In this document: positions 47,434 to 58,600 of the stretch, one piece after another | How positions within the stretch are numbered: position 1 is the stretch's first letter | Layout: each line of letters opens with the position of its first letter | Assembly (NCBI RefSeq): GCF_030463535.1 | Contig: NC_132878.1 | Span: forward strand, 33,249,761-33,313,760 | DNA: 64,000 nucleotides | From: Salminus brasiliensis | Taxonomy: Eukaryota; Chordata; Actinopteri; Characiformes; Bryconidae | Direction: 5' to 3' | The notes under the pieces: model-generated | Told to the model about the DNA's origin: nothing | Databases searched by the model: none | Seen by the model: only the letters and a program-made list of their open reading frames with translations | Position numbers and translations under genes: made by a program

Positions 47434-50400
47434 TTGATCGACAGACAACGAGTGAAACGGTTATAGCGCAAGAGAAGGGGAGGGAAAAAAAAAAAAAAGA
47501 CAAAAAAAAAAAAAAAAAAAAAAAAAAGAAGACCCGATGAGCATCACCTCTACACACACAATAAGGACAATGGAATTAGAAAAGCCTGTCGTTTGCCTCT
47601 AATCCATTAGCATTGTTTATACAGGTGTGTTCCTGCTGACAGCCAGTTTTAGAGGTGCATTAACGGCACTGAGCCACTGATTTGACTTTGTCTCCTCACA
47701 CACTGTAATCAGAGCTCATCCTAAAACTGCTCTGGTAAGCACTCTCCACAGCCAGACAAGGGGGAAGCAGGGTGATGTCATTCAGCAGGTAATGCAGGCT
47801 CCAGATAGGCCCGAAGGGATGGGCTTCTCTTCAATTTGCATCACAATACGCTTACTGTGAATACTGTATGTGCGCTTTGAGATTCTGCTCCATGTTGACA
47901 TGATGGTGTCATGATTTTTCAGGAACACTGTTATTCTGCGAATCTCCTATTCTACCACATCCAAAGGTCCTATTGGAAGACGACTGCAGAACATAGCTCA
48001 CTGTCATGTTCAAGAAACCAGTTTGAGGTAAATTGTGCATTAGCCATAACATTAACACCTACCATTAGCTGCCTACGATTAAGTATTATTGAGTAGGTCC
48101 CTCTCATACTGCCACATAAAATATGGCCAATAGGCATGGACTGCACAAGACCCCTAAAGTAGGGTTAGGCAATGAGACAAAATTTGATCAAACGTGATGG
48201 ATTTTGTTATTGTGATACAAGCGAGCTAATCGTGGGTATAGTCAGTACCTAAGGAATCCAGACCAACTGCACAGTTCATTACAGAGGGTGTTATCAGTGC
48301 CGTTTAATTAGATGCAGTGCAGCAGATTGTGAATATACATCATTGTCACTCAGAGCAGAGTAAATAAACAGCAGTTTTTAAGAATCTGTTGCTACTGATG
48401 CATGTATGTATACATATATACTGATCAGCCATAGCATTAGCACCACTGACAGGTGATGTGAAAAACATTAACTTAATCTTAATCTACAGTGTTTTTTGTC
48501 AAGTGGTGGGACATATTAGGCAGCAAGTGAACAATATCATATTAAACAGCATTAAAAGTTATGATGTCTTACCTGCAGGCTTTTTTTCCCATAGGCTATC
48601 CCTCTCCCATACATGGCGCTAACCAGCTCTGGGTCGCCCTGATGAAGAAACCATTTAGTTGCTTACAAACTAATTTAAATCACGGTGCCTTATATTGAAT
48701 GTAGCTGATTAACCAATACATGTTTGGCATCTGCGGTTTGCCGCTTCAGTTTTGAACTGCAACTACAAGGCTGATGTAACTAACAAGCTGATAACCGCAT
48801 CTACAACCACAAATTCGCATTAAGGCAAACTGCTTGCCTTAAGCAGAAACATCCTCAAAATTGCATCAAGCTGATGAGGGGGAACTCAAAAATACAACCA
48901 TCACTAATTCTGTTGTAAACATGCCTACTTGCCCCTCGGCAGTGCTGCAGTAGCCTTTAGAGAGACATTTGCAGGTTTAAAGACAAGGAAACCCCCATTG
49001 TGATGACGCAGCTTGAAGGTGGGACGCTGAAGCTGTTTAATATGCTTCCAATTTTACTTTCTTTCTTGCCTTTAGTAGTATATTCTCACTATGGCAGACA
49101 CCAAACAGGTCTTGGCTGATTGACTAGATTTGTGGGTAGATGGGAAATTGTGTAGTTGTGTGGTATCAAACTATATGTTTAAAGGACTATTAACAGACAG
49201 CCATTCAATCCATAGACATAAAACTGACCTGCAGTAAGAGGGAGAAGTGTTTGACGGCTTCATCGTAGAGCCCGTTGCCAATGAGGACGTATCCTATGGC
49301 TGCAAAGCCAGCACACATCCACATCAGTACAATACATTACTCACCCTTCACACAATTTCCTGAGAGAGAAAGCACATAACGGAACATACCAAGCTCTTCA
49401 TTGGTGCTGTGGTCCTCAACGGGGAACGGGAAGCGCTGCTGCTCCACAAACAGTCTCGCCTGGCTCTGCAAGGAGAGTCACACGGAGTTACTCACCACTA
49501 CTGCTAATGTGATTTCTGACAGTGTATGACACTCTCTGCTGTTTAATTATTTCCTATGTGGCTTAAAATGTTGGCACAATACAGCCTGCTATAGTTATCA
49601 CAGTGCTGACCGCTGCAGAAGGTGGCTGTGTGCAAATGAAATCACAAATCAGTCATTTCTACTGTGCACACACCGATATTCAAATACTCCTATATCAAAT
49701 TACAAAAGTCCACACGTCTCTTCATAACAGCAACACAGTCTCCATGACTGTCCATAGCCGAAGAGGGATCTAGGTGGAACTACAGAACGTCAAAACTTTG
49801 CCAAGCCCCTTTACTTTGGTCCAGACCGCCACCCTGTGCACCTTTGCATAATTATCAATATCTTTATAACATACTGTGAATAACACTACATTTTATGTTT
49901 CCTCAGAGCTTAAACATGTACATATTTACTTCATTCATTTGAGTTCAGCCTTTAATAAAGGTTTTGTATATATACCCCTGCACTACCAGGTTAAATCAGA
50001 TTAGTTTTTTTTACATTTACATTTAGATTTACATTAATGGCATTTAGCTGACACTCTTATCCAGAGCAACTTACGAGGTTACTCCTATTACAGAGGTGGG
50101 CCAACCTGAGTCCAAGGCAAGCGGCATAGTGACCCAGACCGGGAATCGAACCCCAGTCTCCCCAGTGTGGTAGCTAGTGGTGTTATCTGTTGCGCCACAC
50201 CAACCACTTTTTCTGATCTGAGTCTAATCTTCTCAGATTTGAGCCAGTATTAGTTGCGGTCCTTGATCAAATAACCATCAGAATATATTACTCTGACATA
50301 ATGAGCAGCATCAAATGTCTAACAAAGAGCTGTGGTGTTCCAGTCTGTGTGTACAGATATTCTCATTCGCATCTTCCTGGCTAGGGTCACGGTGGGTCTG

Positions 50401-52869
50401 CAGCCTACCCGGAATCAAAGGACACGGTTATTCTATTACACACCTAGGGGCAATTTAGCATGGCCAGTTTACCTACCATGTGTGTTTTTGGGAGTTGGAA
50501 GAAAATCAGAGTACCCAAAGGTAACCCACACAGACCCAGGGAGTGCACACAAGCTGTGAGATGCACGCACTTCCTGCGGCCATCAGACCTGAGCAACGGG
50601 GTTCTATGAAGTGTAATTCAGTGACTCCCAGACAAGTTAAACTAGGGCTTCCAGCTAGTTTTGTAAATTATACTCAAGTTTTGTCCTTATCTTCGTTTAA
50701 GACTGACAAGTTACAAAACCCCAAATTTACTTTTTTCAAACATTCTAATCCTGACAGCCCCAGAAAGCACCACCATCTTCAGCTCCAGTACCACACTGAC
50801 AAACAGACGGACACTGCATTACAGTGCAACCTCAAAGCTCTTTAAACAGTGGCCCTGACTGGAACACAGTGTGTTAGCTAACGTAACACCTACCAGGATC
50901 TTTTCTGCATTCAGAGAAAAGACTGACTCGCATGGTGGGCTGCTCCCCTCCTCACAGTCAGGGTCTTCCAGCTGGAGGACCGTAGTTTCTGCAGGACAAC
51001 AAGCACACACACACTCAATTATGTTGCAGGTGTTCAACAGGTAACAGTTTGACCCCACCCACCCCCAATCAGTAACAGCAGAGTATCAGTGCTGTGATTC
51101 AGTGAGACTTTGGACCAGCCTGTCAGCTTCACTGCTGAATATGCTTGTCATTCACTGTTGTTCACATCCTATCTCTATACTATACTAATAAAAGTCAAAT
51201 AATGAGAGAACACTGTCTAAGTAATGCTAAAGCAGTAAAGTCAGATAGGAGATAGGATCAGTGGTATGTAAAGCAGTTCAGAAGTAGAACCAGCAAAACA
51301 GAAAGACATTGAAGGTCATGTGAGGAACTCAGGAAGGAACTAAATGGGAACAACTGAGTAAAACATAGATTACTTGTCCCCATTCATATACTACAACATA
51401 CAGTGCTAACACTACAATAAGGCAAAGTATAATCTATATATATATATATATATATATAGTCTAGGCTGCCCCACTTTTATTAGTGGCCCATTCGAAATGA
51501 CTACTCAACAGTACTTTCAATTTGAACATGATATGAAACATAAAAAACATGCACTCGCTTTAATACGCGATTAAAATATATCAGCCTGGAGGCCTCGCTT
51601 ACTTCGAGATCAGTGTTTGTAATTCTGCGATTTGACTATGACTTTTTTACAGGACATGAGTACCGTCATATCTAGCGTAAACCTAACACAGCATCCCACA
51701 ATAAGAACATCATACTAGCTGTCAAACATGGTGGTGGTAAAAGGTGTAAAGGTGCAGGGATGCATTGCTGCTTCGGGGCACTGGGTGACTGGCATTAATA
51801 GATAGAACCATTCAGGAGTAGTCAAAGTCCTGACTCGGAAGTCCAGGCACTAAAGACCCTCGAATGTGACTGAGGGCCGGGCTGTGACCCCCCCCCCCCC
51901 CCCCCCCATCTTCAGTATAAAGGTATTAACAGTGAAATCACACCGTGAAACAGAACTTACTGTGCATTTCCTGTGATAAACAGAAGAGCGCTATCAGGGA
52001 GGGTCTCTGAGCTAGCTGGGTGTTTTCTCTCCATGACAGATGGGGGATGACAGATGAAACACGATATTATTTCCTAATACTGTTCTGCTCTGCACACTTG
52101 TGCATGCTGACATCAGGGGCCTTTTGGAGGCAGTAAAGGTAAATACACTGTGATGGGAAAGTAAGACGTTTTAAGCATGATTTGAGTAAACTTGCACTGC
52201 ATTTGAAGCTAGCTAGACGTGTGTGTGTGCTTCTGTGGCTTTGCACTAGAGCTGCAAGGCTGGAGTACACTGGAGGTCTGTCAGTCAAGAAGCCCAGCTG
52301 AGTTACATTAGCGGCCTGACTGTAGTTTTCACTGTGAACCAGGGGCTTCACTAAGCTGGCTGGCTGGCTAGGGCTAAGTAAACATGGCATGTGTCAAATC
52401 CAGCTCAGCAGAAAGTGTTTCAAAGTAGTCTTATCACAGCAGGAGTAGTTTGGTGTTTCTAAGCTGGGCTGACTCTCGACATTAGGGTGAGAGGGTAGCT
52501 ATCTAGTACTGGAGAAAACCCGCGGACAAATGGGATATTTGGCCCAAACCCACAGGCTGAGTTGCATCAACCAACGCCTGTCAACGGATCCGGAAACATG
52601 AAACATGAATTAGAAGAAGAAGAAGAAGAAGAAGAAGCGAGTTAGGAGGACGTGGCGAAAAAAAAAACTGTGTGTGGAGGATTAAAACTCTCCTTCTTAC
52701 CGCAGTCCGCTGCGTACTCCTCCCACTCGGACGGCGGGCCGCAGCCGTGCTCGCTCAGCTCGCCGTCGGAGAACGTGAGCGTGGAGAAATACTCCGTGGA
52801 AAAAATAGCCCGGCTCAAGTACAGCAGCGACAGCGCTACCACAACAACAGCCCTGCCAGCAGGTGCCAT
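34804..52869 (-). CDS. ttc13: Tetratricopeptide repeat protein 13
   Basis: Twenty-three exons joined in phase give 826 aa (human 860). Exons, 5' to 3' on the minus strand: 52701-52869, 50894-50988, 49390-49465, 49229-49299, 48573-48638, 47306-47398, 46383-46499, 46160-46270, 45541-45623, 45301-45442, 44345-44519, 43910-44066, 43181-43311, 42837-42969, 42574-42666, 42389-42472, 42158-42242, 41161-41270, 39804-39939, 37868-37947, 37175-37253, 36720-36799, 34804-34918. The protein starts with a signal peptide or anchor (MAPAGRAVVVVALSLLYL). Six or so TPR units follow from about residue 80 to 390 (for example ALLLNQNHLQSLQLRGMMLY). The large C-terminal region unique to TTC13 contains IADPDQPVLWLDQMPARSLS, GKEYDGFTITITGD and a hydrophobic LILSLVYYF segment. 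The end is IEVLNTDSSSHCPKKS. Its biochemical function is not established; TPRs usually bind protein partners. It is transcribed divergently from arv1. Confidence 0.95.
35130..35445. mobile_element. Fragment of a fish DNA transposon
   Basis: The segment ends with GGGACATATAGTGTAT, the reverse of the 'atacactatatggacaaaagt' type TIR frequent in fish genomes. The expected left TIR is not found, so it is truncated. It lies in the last ttc13 intron. Confidence 0.45.
38977..39240 (+). repeat. tRNA-derived SINE, family B
   Basis: Head GGTGGTTTAGCAGTTAGAGC (box A-like), then GTGGGTTCGGCTCGGC (box B-like), then the body ending in CAAATGGTGAATATGG. Relatives lie at 47019-47225 (same strand) and 53525-53726 (opposite strand). 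It is in the ttc13 intron 39804/37947. Confidence 0.7.
39340..39475 (+). repeat. Tandem duplication of about 67 bp
   Basis: Two adjacent copies of a segment running from TGCACTATATAGGATATAGG through GCTGATTTAGTTGATT to AATCGGCCACACTA, differing at a few bases. Intronic in ttc13. Confidence 0.75.
40030..40280 (-). repeat. Probable SINE-like repeat
   Basis: GGTAGCGCATTAGACCGCTGAGCCA at 40231-40256, read in reverse, resembles a tRNA-derived head (TGGCTCAGCGGTCTAATGCG). The rest is unlike families A and B. Intronic in ttc13. Borders uncertain. Confidence 0.4.
42667..42748 (-). repeat. (TG)n tract abutting a ttc13 splice acceptor
   Basis: On the minus strand a TG repeat of about 80 bp runs straight into the acceptor GTGTGTGTAG of the exon encoding IADPDQPVLW (42574-42666), leaving almost no ordinary pyrimidine tract. 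Confidence 0.9.
45299..45300 (-). other. ttc13: GC splice donor (GC-AG intron) in ttc13
   Basis: The exon 45301-45442 ends TTTTAAG and is followed on the minus strand by GCAAGTGTG instead of GT. The exon-side AAG and the AAGT after the GC fit the strong U1-pairing context known for GC-AG introns. The acceptor at 44520-44521 is a normal CTGCAG. No in-phase GT donor lies nearby that keeps the conserved AIGNFK-RCLQLEPYNE junction. Confidence 0.8.
47019..47225 (+). repeat. tRNA-derived SINE, family B
   Basis: GTGGCTCAGCGGTTAGAGGG head, GGGTTGTGGGTTCGGAGTTG box B region, and the tail CATTTCGCTGTGCGGTGTAC. It is intronic in ttc13 and is followed by T-runs. Confidence 0.75.
47403..47530. repeat. 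(GACA)n and poly-A tracts
   Basis: GACA units at 47403-47433 and A-runs at 47488-47527, just upstream (in gene sense) of the ttc13 exon 47306-47398. Confidence 0.85.
50011..50207 (-). repeat. tRNA-derived SINE, family A
   Basis: Reverse-orientation copy of the family seen at 15907-16130, with a well kept box B (GGTTCGATTCCCG on the minus strand, at about 50145). It lies in the ttc13 intron between exons 2 and 3. Confidence 0.75.
51600..51860 (+). mobile_element. Tc1-like transposase fragment
   Basis: AGCTGTCAAACATGGTGGTGGTA followed by a decayed continuation (ATTAATAGATAGAACCATTC) is the 'VKHGGG' region of a Tc1-like transposase. Flanked on the right by a poly-C run at 51890-51907. Intronic in ttc13 (intron 1). 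Confidence 0.55.
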
Positions 52870-53077
52870 GTTTCTGAGGCCACTCGCTCAGGTAAGGCAG
52901 CGGTGGCGGCTCGGTATTGTAGTTCCGTGGCACTGCTCGCCGCCGGCGACAGCGCTGGAACAGGAAGTCGAGAAAAACTACAATTCCCAGGCCTGACCGC
53001 GCACGAAGGCGGATGCGTTCCCGGATGTTGAGCGTTTGAACGCCTGTGGCCGGCAAACGCTGTCCAAATGTGTCAGG
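52870..53077. promoter_or_regulatory. Bidirectional ttc13/arv1 promoter
   Basis: Only 208 bp separate the two divergent start codons. The interval is GC-rich and lacks a TATA box. ACTACAATTCCCAG on the plus strand (52977-52990) matches the ZNF143/Staf-type motif typical of vertebrate housekeeping promoters. A second ACTACAAT sits on the minus strand (52916-52923) pointing the other way. An ETS-type site ACAGGAAGT lies between them (52960-52968). A short upstream frame starting ATGTGTCAGG at 53068 overlaps the arv1 start. Confidence 0.75.
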
Positions 53078-53356
53078 ATGGCAAAACCGGCTTTTAAGTG
53101 TATTGAATGTAATGAAGACGCAGCTGAATTACACCGGGATTACAGCAACGGGATACTGAAGATAACTATCTGTGTGAGTAACGTGTCTGTATGGGTGCTT
53201 TTGTTGATGTGTTGTTGACGACACTGTTGCTAGCTAACTATTGCCGTGGTGATCAGAGAGGTCACCAGAGAATGGACAGACTGGGAGCAGCTCGCAGAAA
53301 GGCTAGTCAGATACAGATACATCCTTAAGGCGGATGGACTTCAACAGCTGAAGACC

Positions 53357-53388
<32 letters not shown>

Positions 53389-56300
53389 TTCAAAATGATG
53401 TCAGTTAAGGACAGAAAGCTGAGGCTGCAGTGGTCACAGGCTCACCAAAAGAGGAGTAAAGTGGAGCTGGAGAAACGTAGCCAGGTCTGATGAACATCCA
53501 TTTCTGCTGAGGCACATAGATGGTAAAGGTGCACATATTTGTCACTGTACTATGTACAGCGAAATGTGTCCTCCGCATTTAACCAATCTGTGAACACACA
53601 CAGCAACTGGGCAGCCAACTCCAGCACCCAGGGAGCAGAGAGGGTAAAGGGACTTGCTCGGGAATCGAACCCACAACCCTGTTATCAATAGCCCGGCGCT
53701 CTAACCGCTGAGCCACCACTCAGCCACCCCCATAAAGAAACTACGCCCAACGTGGGACTCGAACCCACGACCCTGAGATTAAGGGTCTCATGGTCAGAAT
53801 TCAGCACCAACAACATAAATCCGTGGCCCCTCGCCTGCATTGTGTCAACAGTCCAGGCTGGTGGAGGTGGAGTAATGGCGTGGGGAATGTTTTTTGGCCT
53901 GGTAATACCAATCAGCCATTGTTTGAATGCCACAGCCTGTTTGATTATCCATCTTCTAATGGCTACTTCCAGCATGATGATGCACCATGTCGTAAAGCAA
54001 AAGAAGTCTCAAACTGGAGCATGACTGTTCTCTGCTCTTTAGTGGCCTTCCCAGTCACCGGATCTGAATCCAAGAGAACATCTTTGGGATGTTGTAGAAT
54101 GGCAGATTTACAGCTATTAAGTGCTCCTGAAAAATCTGCAGGAATTGTGTGATGTGATGCTAGCTAACTATTGCCTTGTTGATCAGAGAGGTCACCAGAG
54201 AATGGACAGACTGGGAGCAGCTTGCAGAAAGGATACTCAGATACAGATACAGAAACATCTTTAAGGCGGATGGACTTCAACAGCTGAAGACCACAACACA
54301 CACACACACACATTTAGGATTCAACATTATGTCAGCATGGACCATGTCACAAAGAATTGAAAGATATAGAAGGCAAAAGATACCCAGTACTAGTATAGTG
54401 TTCCTAATAAAGGACTCTCTGAGTGTATATTACAGTGGTTCATTGTAGAGGTGTCTTTACAGTGGTGATAATAGGAACCAGGGGCCATCCTGTCTACAAC
54501 ACACATACACATCCAATTTATTTTCTATCCAAACACCTCAGTGAATCACATGTGTTCTGAGTTTTAGATTGAGCTTTAGATTGTAAAGTTTGTGTGGACT
54601 AATTTTTCTGTATGAATATTCTATGTCTGTTTGTAATGTGAACATAAAATATATAAAAATTATAAATATAAGTCTGAAAGCTTCTTAAAACTAATTTGGA
54701 ACAATATCTCATGCATGAGGCAGTATACTTGTAACCCTGTCCTATAAAAGCTTTCTGTGAAAAAGCTCTTAAAGCTCTAAGCATTAAACCTTTTAAGGTA
54801 CGGCTCCAATTATCACCACTGTGAATATTTTTGACCTTTTTAATTATTATTCTTTAATAAAAGTGACTTTAGTGTCACTTAAATTAGGCAGTTAGGTAGT
54901 TAAATTACGTAGTTAGGTAGTTATGGATACCACATAGGCTATAAAGCGAACAAATGAACTATGTCACTTTGATTTTTCCAATTACTTATCAACACATTTA
55001 ACACTGAATATTAAATATACTATGTGTTATCAGGTGTGGACTGCAGTTCATGGCAAACAATAGAACTGCACTCTCAGAATTATAATAATATAGTAATGAC
55101 AGGATAGTATGGTTAGAGCCATACCAATGGGATAATAATAGATTACATATCATGGCTAGATCGATGGCAGTAGGATAATACTGTGGCTAGGACCTAACAA
55201 TGCAATTTGACAACAGAAGAATAACATTATGGTTACTGATTGGATTCTGTTGTTTTATTTGGCTGTTACAAATTAAGATTCTGTGTTCAATCCTTTTCTT
55301 TTTAGAAATCATGTGCGAAGCCTGTGGACAAGTACATCGAATATGATCCTGTCATTATTCTAATAGATGCCATATTATGCAAGATCCAGGCTTTCAGGCA
55401 TATTCTATTCAACACTGAAATAAAGGTAAGTGTGTTCCCTTTCCAAGGCAGTGCTGACATTCCTACAGATCGTTTTTATGGGTGCCATTTAGTATTTTTA
55501 ACAGCCATTTGAGGACCAGTATTTGTGCTGCCAGTGGCTGAAGTTGGGTAGTACTTCAGAGTTTTAGGTTTTTTAGCATTGAACACAGCAATTCACAAAA
55601 TATGCTTAGTTAGCATCCAAGCTATTTGCCAAATGCAAAAACAATTGACATCCTCTTTTAACTATCTTCAGGAAATTCTGATGATGTAACTTTTAGTAAA
55701 ACAGGTGAGTTGTGGAATATTTCAAATACGTCAGAGATGTGAACCTGTTCAGGTAACAGGGTCGAGTGAGTGTTGAAGGACACAACTAAAACACATATTT
55801 CTCATAACCTACATTGAATGAAATGGGTTTCTAATGCATGTTAATATATTTTGAAGTATTCTAATCGGCGAAATATGGTTATAGTGTGCTGGGACATACA
55901 AAAGCTGCTTTGTAAGTTATCTGTCTGAAGCGTTCACAGAGGTTGTTGGGACAGACATGCATTGCATCAACCTTATGAATATAACATGGGTACTAGAATA
56001 ACTGGGCATGATTCTTCTGTGACTAGCATCTGAGTGTGTTAGCTTGAGGCTAATATATTAGTTTGCAGAACTAAGTGTGTCATATCAGTGCAATATAAAG
56101 CACTGCTTTCACTAAACTGAAGCAAAACCTACCTGTGCTGTTCTGATCTAAAGGTTCTAATATTGTACTATATATTGTCAAGCAAAAACCTTGTCCCTCC
56201 ATTTTTGCTGTTTTCCACTTTAACATAATGTAAATCTGCCAGTTGTTCTGTACATTTTGTGACACGTTCATGGCGAATGGACTAATAGAAATGTTCTGAA

Positions 56301-58542
56301 TGACTTTAAATAAAGTCTTTGCACTTCTATTGAAAGTTAAGAAGGTTAACTCCTGGAAAGCTGACATTTTGGAGATTTTTGCACAGCGGTACGATATATA
56401 AAAAATATAAAAATCAGAGGTTCATTAATTTGCTGTTTTTAATTGAGATTGTGTCAAACAGAATTATGACTTATGAAAAGGCTTATGTGTTTGAGACCTT
56501 CAGAACTGACAGAACTGAACTTACCCTCCTTTTCTGTCTTTTTCCAGATTCACTGGAAGTTGTGCATCTTCTGCTTGTTGTGCGAGGCATATCTGAGGTG
56601 GTCCCAGCTCCAGGGTTCAGACGTAACCAGCGATCCTGCTGATATCATCAGATACACAAAAGAATGGGACTTCTATGGGATGTTTGCTCTGGCTGCTCTC
56701 GGTAACCACACACTGCATGGTGCACGAAAAAAAACCCCTACAAACTGACCGCCTTTCGTTGTTGGATCACATTTTTGGATGACCTGTTTCAGTACGCTAG
56801 TTCCTATAGGAGCATCTGCAAGCAAGTCCATGCTTGTAGGATCATATTAACTGCACAGAGGATTGTTGTTTTCCCGTCCTTTGGAGACCTTAGCAGTACA
56901 GTGCTGTGGCAAATGAGGCACTCTTCCTTTTTGGAACTTTGCATTGGGGGGGTTCATGTAATGAAGGCTTATAGCCATCATTTATCATAACACTCACCTC
57001 AAACCTGGCGAGTTGTTTATGGGGAAATTCCACTGATATTTAAGATCTGCAGTTCAAAGGCTTAGATGTAATCAAAGTCATGCAGAGTGAATGGATGAAA
57101 GATTTATTGTTGAGAAGCTTACCCACACAGATTTCTCGATTTTACAGTGGCGGTAATACGAACTAGGAGTTACCATGAGTACAACACATATATAATATTT
57201 TTTAATTACCTTTCAAAAAAAAAAAAAAACCAAACACAACTTGTCTTTAAGGGTTGTGGAAGAATATATCCTCAAAAAAAGAGCATCATGACCGGCCTCC
57301 ATGACCTTCCACTGTTAATGATTTCAATCCAGTACATTGTTGTTGTTGTTGTTGTTGTTATTTTTGTAAATATTCAGGGTACGTTTCCTCATGGTTGGCA
57401 AGGTCTCCGATCTGTTTGTGCAATGGGGAAAAAAAAAAAAAAAAAAAAAGCTGGTGTGTGTACTCAGTCCTAGATCAGTAAATGGGAAACAAAGAAAGTA
57501 TCTCGTACAACACTGTTCCAGCCAATCAGCAACAGGGGGCGTTCGTGCTCACGCACAGACGGGGGATGGAGAGGGGCAGGGGAGACTGTGCATCTGCTAC
57601 GTGCTGAACTACATGCATTGTCAAGGAGAGATGGCCCAGAAACAGCCCAAAAGTAGATGGGTGAAGACACACGTGTAAACATTGGTGGGGTGCTTGGACG
57701 TCATCATTGTCATTACCTTGACATTACGCGTGCATTAATTTGGTAGGTGTGGCTTCTGAATGAGCACTGAAGGGAGGGGTGTGTGTGTTTTGCTGTTGGG
57801 TTTAAATATCAAAAGCTGTTCTCCAGAATCACATACAGAAATGTGATACACATATACAGAAATGCATGAGCCATCATATTGGTATGCATTTCATGGAATA
57901 GCTTTTTGTGATTGACCTTTGAAAGGCACGCAGTTCTTCAGACGTCTGATTCCTTTCACCGCCACTGTGAACAATCCTGACTAAGCAAGTTTCTCTAGAA
58001 TAGGGCGTTTCACACCGAACCTGCTCTGAAGGACGGTTTATATTTTGACATGTTTTCACCTTTTCCATTTGTCCAGTCATAGATAAGATGGTCAGAAAAC
58101 GCACCAGAAAGTCTATTAGACATTACTTGGTATATGATGGTATATGAATTTTTTTTATTTTTTATTTTATTTTTTTTTATGCAAGCAGCAGTTTGCGCAG
58201 TGCTAATTGGTGGTGTAAAAACTACCATTATTTGTTAGCTTAATTAGCCTCACAGCTCCAGCGAAAACCTAAGCAAGAAGCAAACTAAGTGTGTAAGTGT
58301 GTGTGTGTGTTGTCAGAGTTGGCGGTGTACTGTGCAGGCGTGTTGGCAGTGTTGTGGCCGGTGCAGTGGCTGTACGGCCTCTCTTTGGAGGTGATTCCAC
58401 TGCTGAAGGGTTTGCTGCTCTCCTGCTACGGGAAAGTGCTGCTGATTCCTGCGGTGATCTGGGAGCACGACTATTCTCCCCTGTGCTTCAGACTCATCAG
58501 GCTGTTCGTCCTCACCTCCAACACACAGGCCATACGGGGTAA

Positions 58543-58600
<58 letters not shown>

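Larger units (their letters stand above)
53231..54425 (+). mobile_element. Tc1-like element in arv1 intron 1, interrupted by a SINE
   Basis: A decayed Tc1-like transposase runs from a 5' part at 53250-53520 (with GGCGGATGGACTTCAACAGC and CAGGTCTGATGAAC) into AGAATTCAGCACCAACAACA at 53795, then [15 protein letters not shown] and a decayed SPDLNP region at 54060-54080. It ends in CTAATAAAGGACTCTCTGAG at about 54425. A SINE interrupts it at 53525-53787. A copy of its own 5' segment (54161-54310, matching 53231-53390) is inserted in the C-terminal part; both copies contain a CA repeat, which may have mediated the duplication. The left TIR is missing. Confidence 0.7.

Noticed and set aside
53036-53077. 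Upstream TTG start extending arv1 by 14 codons
   Set aside because: The ATG at 53078 has good context and gives the zinc-ribbon start directly; the extra residues are unlike the family and overlap the promoter.
53744-53791. Functional tRNA-Lys gene
   Set aside because: Only the 3' half is present; the D arm and 5' acceptor strand are missing.
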